Shown here in pieces: positions 58,519-64,000 of a DNA stretch of 64,000 nt (positions within the stretch are counted from its first letter, which is position 1; each line of letters begins with the position of its first letter). Under the pieces are notes generated by a model. The model was given only the letters and a program-made list of their open reading frames with translations. It ran no database searches and had not been told where the DNA came from. Made by a program: the position numbers and the translations under genes. Source of the stretch: Diplonema papillatum (Eukaryota > Euglenozoa > Diplonemea > Diplonemida > Diplonemidae). The DNA lies in NCBI GenBank assembly GCA_030068145.1, contig JAPJBO010000206.1, positions 186,001-250,000 on the forward strand, given 5' to 3'.

Positions 58519-60192
58519 GTGATGAACCAAAGGGGAGTGCTCGCGGTCGTCGGCGCCGCGGCGCCGGCCCGCGTGAAGTGGAGGAGATACGGGGGCGGGT
58601 TCGCGGAGCGGGCCGGAGGCGGCGTGAAAGGCGCGCAGACCCGGTGGCAGGTGGGCACGGCTGCGACGCCGCCGCCGGCCCCCGCGGCCGCGGGCTTCGA
58701 CGAGCAGCTGCGGAAGGCGAACACCTCCGTCGGGGCCGATGCCGCGGCGGCCGTGCCCGGAACGGAGATCGAGAAGGTCATCGACTTCGCGGACGCGAAG
58801 CAGGCGTACCGAAGCAAGACCCGGGCCGACATGTGGAAGGCGTTGGTCGTCTTCCGCCTCTGCACGATCCCGCCACTCGTTCGGCACGCGGACAAACTGA
58901 TCAAGCTCAGCGAGTCGATCTTCGGGAAGCACATGACCCACGGCGTCCTCGTCAAAAAGACGTTTTTCTCCCACTTTTGCGCCGGCGAAAACATCGAGGA
59001 GATCAAGCCCGTCCTGTCCAAGCTCCAGAGCTTCGGAATAGGCGCCATCCTCGACTACGCCGCCGAGAACGACGTTCCGCACGAGGAGCGCACGAAGGAT
59101 GAGGGCGGCGGGGGGATCGAGAGAATGGATTCCGTCCTCGTGAGCCGGCAGCGCGCGGACGTGTATTCAGCGCGTATCTACGACTACGCAGGGGAGGCCG
59201 AGTGCGACGCGAACCTCACGACCGTGTTGCAGTGCATCGAGCACGCGTCGCAGACGAGGGACGGCGCCGCGTTCTGCGCCGTGAAGCTGACCGCTCTGTG
59301 CAAGCCCGCCCTCCTCGAACGGATGTCCGCCCTGCTGATGGCGATCCGCCGGTCGTGGGTGGAAGGCTTCGCAACCGCGTTCGTCGAGCGGAGCACGCCA
59401 CTGGAGGAGTACCGGTCCGTCGTCTCGTCTCCGGACGTTTCGCGGCCGATCAATTTGCTGCAGTGGAAGCGAGGGCTGGCCCGCCTGTGCAAGGTGCCCG
59501 TCGACGACGACGACGCGGAAAAGATGTTCAACGTCCTCAAGAACGACGACGACTTCGTCGATTACCTCGACTTCACCCGCCTGACCACCCTCGAGGCCCT
59601 CTCCTACCAGTTCGACGAAGACGGAGACTTCACCGAGACCTCGCGCGACCTCCGCCCGTTCATATCGTCCGGCGCGCTGCCGAGTCTGGACGAGATGGAG
59701 ACCAAGCTCCTCAAAAACCTGGTCAACCGCATCTCCACCGTCGCCAAAAAAGCCGTCGAAACCGGTGTCAACGTCATGGTCGACGCGGAGCAGACGTACC
59801 TCCAGGTCGCCATCGACCACTTCACGCTGTTGCTGCAGCGGAAGTTCAACTTGGAGGAGCCCCGAATCTACAACACGTACCAGTGCTACCTGAAGTACAG
59901 CAAGATGCGCATCCTCAACGACCTGGAGCGGTCGAGGCGTGAAGGGTGGAAGTTCGCGGGGAAGATTGTCCGCGGCGCGTACATGCTGCAGGAGAGAGAG
60001 ATCGCGCGCAAGAAGGGGTACGCCTCCCCCATCTTGACGACCATCGACGAGACCCACAGGAACTTCGACGAGTGCTTGCAGGTGCTGCTGCACCAGATGC
60101 AGCGGCGCCACATGGGCATCCTCGTCGGCTCGCACAACCAGGGTTCGATCGAGCGCATCCTCGAGACCATGCGCAGCCTCGGCATCGACAAG
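58519..60192 (+). CDS. PRODH: Proline dehydrogenase, exon 1 of 3
   Basis: The flavoenzyme oxidises L-proline to pyrroline-5-carboxylate at the inner mitochondrial membrane, passing electrons to ubiquinone. Start ATG 58519 (next codon also ATG) opens a basic, Ala/Gly-rich N-terminus compatible with a mitochondrial presequence. Barrel motifs appear in order: VKLTALCKP (~256), VMVDAEQTYLQVAID (~418), IYNTYQCYLK (~450), KIVRGAYMLQER (~480), GSHNQGSIERI (~536). Residues ~325-375 form an acidic insert (DDDDAEKMF, FDEDGDFTE) that recalls an EF-hand-like region but lacks a canonical loop. Exon 1 ends with AAG at 60192 before GTGTGT; the frame then meets a stop at 60231. With exons 2 and 3 the protein is 635 residues, near metazoan PRODH length. 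Very G/C-rich codons distinguish it from flanking DNA. Confidence 0.95.
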
Positions 60193-60697
60193 GTGTGTTT
60201 GAAAAACTGTCCAGGTTCTTCTCACAAGTAATGAAGAGTGTTTGCGAGATACGAGTACAAGAGACGGAAGGCAAAGCAGCAGAGCGGGCAAACTGGCTGC
60301 GACGTGAATTGAGCTCCCGGTAAGAGAGCAAGCTAACTGGTTTTGGCATACTTATTTCTTATTTCCCTCCCATTCTAGTTGAAGCGCGTAGCGTAAGGTA
60401 CCAGGGAAAGCCTGCTACACGGGAGCCAAGCTTCACGTGTTCGGCGGTACTGCAGAGCCACGGGCCTACGGGTCAAGTGGCTACCGACTTCCCAAACTAA
60501 AGCATCAGGGCGTGGCGCACCTTGGGGCTTGGCGCTCGCGCTGAACACAAGCTCGTCAAGACGGTCAGCCGCAGGGCAGAGCGGACGGGGTTGTAGCATT
60601 GTGCTGCCTCCGACTCAAGCTTTGCAAGCTGTGGTTGACCGTCACGTTCCTGGACCAGGAGTGGCCTTTTTTCTTTTTTTTTCCACCCACTCTAGTC

Positions 60698-61513
60698 ATA
60701 GGTGGCGGGCGAGTCACGACTCGCCCCAGACTCGTCTTCACTCGCCCTGTCACTCGCCCTCACTCGCCCTTCACTCGCCCTCAGTATCATACAGGGTCAG
60801 TTTTTTGTGCCCTCTCCGACCCACTCAGGTGCGGGATTTAACCACAAAAATCTCGGCAAATACCCCGTCGCAAAAAAAAACCATTACGGTGGAGAAACAC
60901 GTGTTGGAGGGGAAACGGCAGCAGAGAACTTTCCCGCGCTGTCGACCCACATCACGGCGGTGCTGGTCGCACAGCTAAGCGTGACGGGGGTCGACAGCGT
61001 CTTCTCGATGACGAACGCCAAGATACGCTGCCACCATGAATACGCAGACATTCGTCAACCGACTGTTTCTGCGGATGCATGGTGATGATGCATTTGTCGC
61101 TGACGACGACGACAACGACACCGACGATGACGACCTGGAAGCTCCCGAATTGAGCATTGTGTGAGGGCATGAGACCTTCAGCACACTGGGCAGTATTCTG
61201 CCACAACATCAAGATTTTCTCACCCCTACCCCTTCTCCTGCACTTGTGTTCATGCGCCGCAACAGGATCGGCAGCCCCACGGTGGCAGCGGCAAAACAGG
61301 TCGAGGGAGACGTAGTGCGCTCTTCGACGTGTGTCACCATGGTCCACGGAGGTTGGGCGAGTCTGGGGCGAGTGGGCGAGTCAAAAGGCGAGTTTCGGGG
61401 CTCGAGGGCCCTAGGGCGAGTCTGGGGCGAGTGGGCGAGTCAAAAGGCGAGTTTCGGGGCTCGAGGGCCCTAGGGCGAGTCTGGGGCGAGTCGCGACTCG
61501 CCCGCCACCTATG
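60698..61513 (+). mobile_element. hAT-like relic in intron 1
   Basis: Termini ATAGGTGGCGGGCGAGTC are inverted at both ends, continued by ACTCGCC-rich subterminal repeats. The flanking direct repeat is TCTAGTC. The interior encodes a frameshifted C-terminal piece (FPALSTHITAVLVAQLSVTG, DSVFSMTNAKIR, then in another frame NRLFLRMHGDDAF and an acidic end), similar to the hAT dimerisation region. It is a non-autonomous or decayed copy. Confidence 0.65.
61354..61495 (+). repeat. 59-bp tandem repeat at the relic's right end
   Basis: Two full units and a partial third, each with GGGCGAGTCTGGGGCGAGTG and TTTCGGGGCTCGAGGGCCCT. Units are almost identical. Confidence 0.9.
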
Positions 61514-62093
61514 TCTAGTCGAAGCGCGTCACCAAAATCCCTTGCCAAACCTTGCCAAACAAACAACTGATCGTCCTCGGTATCGACGGTACCACAATAC
61601 AAGGAGCCAGTCCCTCAAGGGGGTTTCATAGGGAGCTCTACACTCTTTTTACTCATTGTGCATTTCTTTTCTACACAGCATCTCTTCGAAGAAACTAATG
61701 CTAGCATCAATGCATGCGAGGCAGTGTCCTGTCTAAACATCTAACTAACAAGTCCCCTCGTGTAATTGAGACAGCAGAAAACGCTTGTAATTGAGAAAGC
61801 AGGCGTTTGCAAGGCGGCCAAAGTTACTGTTTGGTCAGCCTCCTCCAAATGTCTGACCGTTGGCGTCAAACGGCTGGACTCTTGAGAAAAACTTGCGCGT
61901 GGGGGGCCCAAGACTAAATTCAAAGCGAATTTCTTCTTGGTGTCGGTCGCAACACTTACAAACATGGCTAGCCGTATTTAAGCATACCTACTACCCACAT
62001 ACCACCCGCCTCACAGCCTCAATGGTCAACCGGAGACCGAACCTCTAAACCACAATAAACGCTAAAAAACAGTCTAACAAACCAACTCCGCAG

Positions 62094-62183
62094 AAAACCG
62101 GCGGCGTCTACTTCGGGCAGCTGCTCGGCATGGCTGATCACCTCACTTTCCCCCTCGGGCAGAACGGCTACAACGTCTACAAG
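62094..62183 (+). CDS. PRODH: Proline dehydrogenase, exon 2
   Basis: Ninety bases, 30 residues, in phase 0 on both sides: KTGGVYFGQLLGMADHLTFP then LGQNGYNVYK. YFGQLLGMxD and the following strand are hallmark C-terminal barrel motifs of proline dehydrogenase. Acceptor CAG at 62091-62093, donor AAG/GTACTG at 62184. Continues exactly from GIDK at the end of exon 1. Confidence 0.95.
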
Positions 62184-63712
62184 GTACTGTTTTCAGACTG
62201 AAGCTTTTTCCCGTTGCACCCCAGCTTGGCTAAAAGCCTCTGGCGTAGGTAAGGGAAGTCGGCAAACTGGATCCGTAACTTCGGGAAAAGGATTGGCTCT
62301 GAGGACACATTGCGAGATTGTCAGTGCGGGTTTAGGTCTGGGCTCAGATTGAAGGTGGCGCTCTCCCGCGGTGCTACCCGCCGGCTCCTGAATTCTTCCA
62401 GGCCTTCTTGCATGTTGTGCCCGCAATGAAGTGTCAGCTTGGAACTGTTCCGAACAAGAAGCCTCTACAGAATGGCAAGACTGCATGCCTCTGGAAGTGC
62501 TGTCCTGTCTGCAGACACTCAGGTTCCGCGCTGATGATGGTCCGCCTTATGTGTCCGTGGCTTAAAGGCACCGAAACACGGGGCCAGTACGGCGTTGAGC
62601 GCATATCCATTCCAAGCACGTTCTTGCAATATCCGCAACGAACTGCCTCTGCTGCCGTCTATCTCAGTAAATTGCAGTACCCCGCAAACTGTGTAGACCC
62701 AGATGATCCGAACCCGGTCGCGTTGTGGAGACTCCTGTAGAAGTCGACGAGGCGTATCCCTGTTGACCCCTTAAAGAAGAGGGGCCTGCGTGCGGGCAGA
62801 CTCTTTGCATTCGAATCCTGACTATCAGGCGAACCACGGTACACCTGGGTCAATCATAACCATCCCTATCTCCTGTATCTCCTGACGGAGGGGAGGGAGG
62901 TTGTCCAGCGCGCAGAAAGCCTTCCAGGCTGTGCGCTTAACTCAAGAATTTTGGTGCTTGACTAAAATGCGAAACACCTGGTGCTCCTTCGAAAGCTTTC
63001 GTAACACGTCTCGCCACAGCAGTACACATTGATCCTTTTTGACGCTTCTTTGCGCTGGACGCCCAGTGTGCGAACTCCGGCTCGGGTTCTCGCCGTTTCG
63101 ACACAGGCGTTACCCTACGAGATCCAGAAAAACAGCGTTTTGTGCTCAAAAAAGGCTCGCCGAGAGGATACGAGCTCGAAATCGGCTCGCAAACATAGTT
63201 TTTGGGGGGGTGTAGGTCCTATACCCCCCCACTTGCCCAGTATCTTAATATATGAATTTAAACCACGGAGTCCTGGACTCCTGTCCCACACTTCTTCTGC
63301 GAAGCAGACGCACAAAGGGACGGTGCCACGGCATGATTCGGCAGCCGCTGCTTAACGAATGTGTGCAGTGCATGTTAATCCACGTGGTTCATGTACTTAA
63401 AAGAACTCAATGCTAAACGAACATCGACGTGGGCGGCATAGAGAAGAAGAACTACTCTACGGCACCAGAAAGTCCAAAAAGACCATGGTGAAGAAAGTAG
63501 AAGGAGAAAAAAGAAGTTGTCGACAACGAAAGAAAGAAAAGAACATAAAATAAAGACTCTGCATTCCGCGAAGAAGACTTGATGCTAGCATCAAACACAT
63601 GAGAGGCAGGTAGCGCCTGAACACGAAACTAAGATTTCCCCCCCCTTTTGGCATCGTCTCGTATGTCCCTTCGGTCCAAGTCAAGCTCCGAACCTCACTC
63701 AATCATCCACAG
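62184..63712 (+). other. Intron 2 of the proline dehydrogenase gene
   Basis: Phase-0 intron of 1529 bp (GTACTG...CATCCACAG). It contains a 110-codon open frame (62408-62740) with no recognised motif, a weak relative of the 52.6-kb tandem repeat (63005-63085) and the third copy of the TTGATGCTAGCATCAA context (63569-63610). Confidence 0.88.
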
Positions 63713-63856
63713 TACGTTCCGTACGGGCCCGTCCACGAAGTGATGCCGTATCTGATCCGACGCGCACAGGAGAACTCTTCGATGTCCGCACTTTCCGAGC
63801 AAGAGCGGGCCATGCTCAAGGCCGAACTCAGGAGGCGAAACTCTTTGTTCAAGTGA
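63713..63856 (+). CDS. PRODH: Proline dehydrogenase, exon 3
   Basis: Forty-seven codons and a TGA. It encodes YVPYGPVHEVMPYLIRRAQE followed by NSSMSALSEQERAMLKAELR and a short end. YVPYG and the RRxxEN motif, whose arginines bind the proline carboxylate in characterised enzymes, confirm the reading. The remaining 130 bases of the window downstream show no gene. Confidence 0.95.
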   Translation, partial: YVPYGPVHEVMPYLIRRAQENSSMSALSEQERAMLKAELRRRNSLFK

Positions 63857-64000
63857 AGCGCCGCCCCCCCCCGAAGGCACGGGGACAAGGTATGCTGTTC
63901 GCGAAGCAAGGCAGTTGTTTTCTTTGAAAGTATGCTGGTGCCGCAGAGTATCGCTAGGCCTCTTGAATTCGTGCTGCCCCAATGCAACCTAAGGCAGGAC

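Larger units (their letters stand above)
60193..62093 (+). other. Intron 1 of the proline dehydrogenase gene
   Basis: Phase-0 GT...AG intron of 1901 bp (donor AAG/GTGTGT, acceptor CTCCGCAG). Inside are an inverted copy of the DALVWE repeat (60430-60600), a hAT relic (60698-61513) and a degraded copy of the TTGATGCTAGCATCAA palindrome (61696-61710). Confidence 0.88.

Noticed and set aside
59167-60291. Long minus-strand open frame of 374 codons
   Set aside because: Antisense shadow of proline dehydrogenase exon 1, caused by its G/C-rich codon ends; no domains.

Overview
The window reads as transposon-saturated nuclear DNA from a microbial eukaryote. Two host-type genes have GT-AG introns, codons are G/C-rich, and almost everything else is mobile DNA or repeats. 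No operons, ribosome-binding sites, rRNA, CRISPR arrays or convincing tRNA are visible. A large-genome protist or alga, for example an alveolate, fits. That placement is inference from gene structure and transposon mix and is low confidence.

Layout. 1-18000 is an array of LINE copies, all on the minus strand. Each is 5'-truncated and each joins directly to the poly(T) (3' tail) of the next. Three families recur. LINE-A has a restriction-like endonuclease. LINE-B has an APE-type endonuclease, reverse transcriptase and RNase H, and includes a nearly complete copy at 9939-16511 with an intact 1607-codon frame. LINE-C is seen only as 3' pieces. An apparently intact hAT element (hAT-1, 1688-5363) sits inside a LINE-A copy. 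18007-24720 holds a second hAT (hAT-2, transposase 18599-21310), fragments of its long GC-rich terminal repeats, satellite-like arrays and signs of an inversion. 25305-26336 is the C-terminal exon of a P4-type ATPase (phospholipid flippase). 27116-31364 is a two-gene DNA transposon with 16-bp terminal repeats and 5-bp target duplications. A shortened derivative that carries a captured foreign gene fragment lies at 42288-44481. 31400-42280 contains inverted-repeat elements, three (GT)n tracts, a small cysteine/histidine-repeat gene and an RNase H-like relic. 44500-57000 is mostly gene-poor, with foldback palindromes, hairpins and tandem duplications. 57000-64000 carries a three-exon proline dehydrogenase gene (58519-63856), preceded by a partial tandem duplication of its own promoter and start and carrying transposon relics in its introns.

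Functionally only two host activities can be named: mitochondrial proline oxidation (proline dehydrogenase) and membrane phospholipid flipping (P4-ATPase fragment). The rest is a stratified record of transposition. Paralogous empty sites within the window allow several insertions to be read base by base: hAT-1 in LINE-A, hAT-2 in a dispersed repeat, and a MITE in the proline dehydrogenase 5' duplication. These show 7-bp duplications for both hATs, TA for the MITE, and 5-bp duplications for both copies of the two-gene element.
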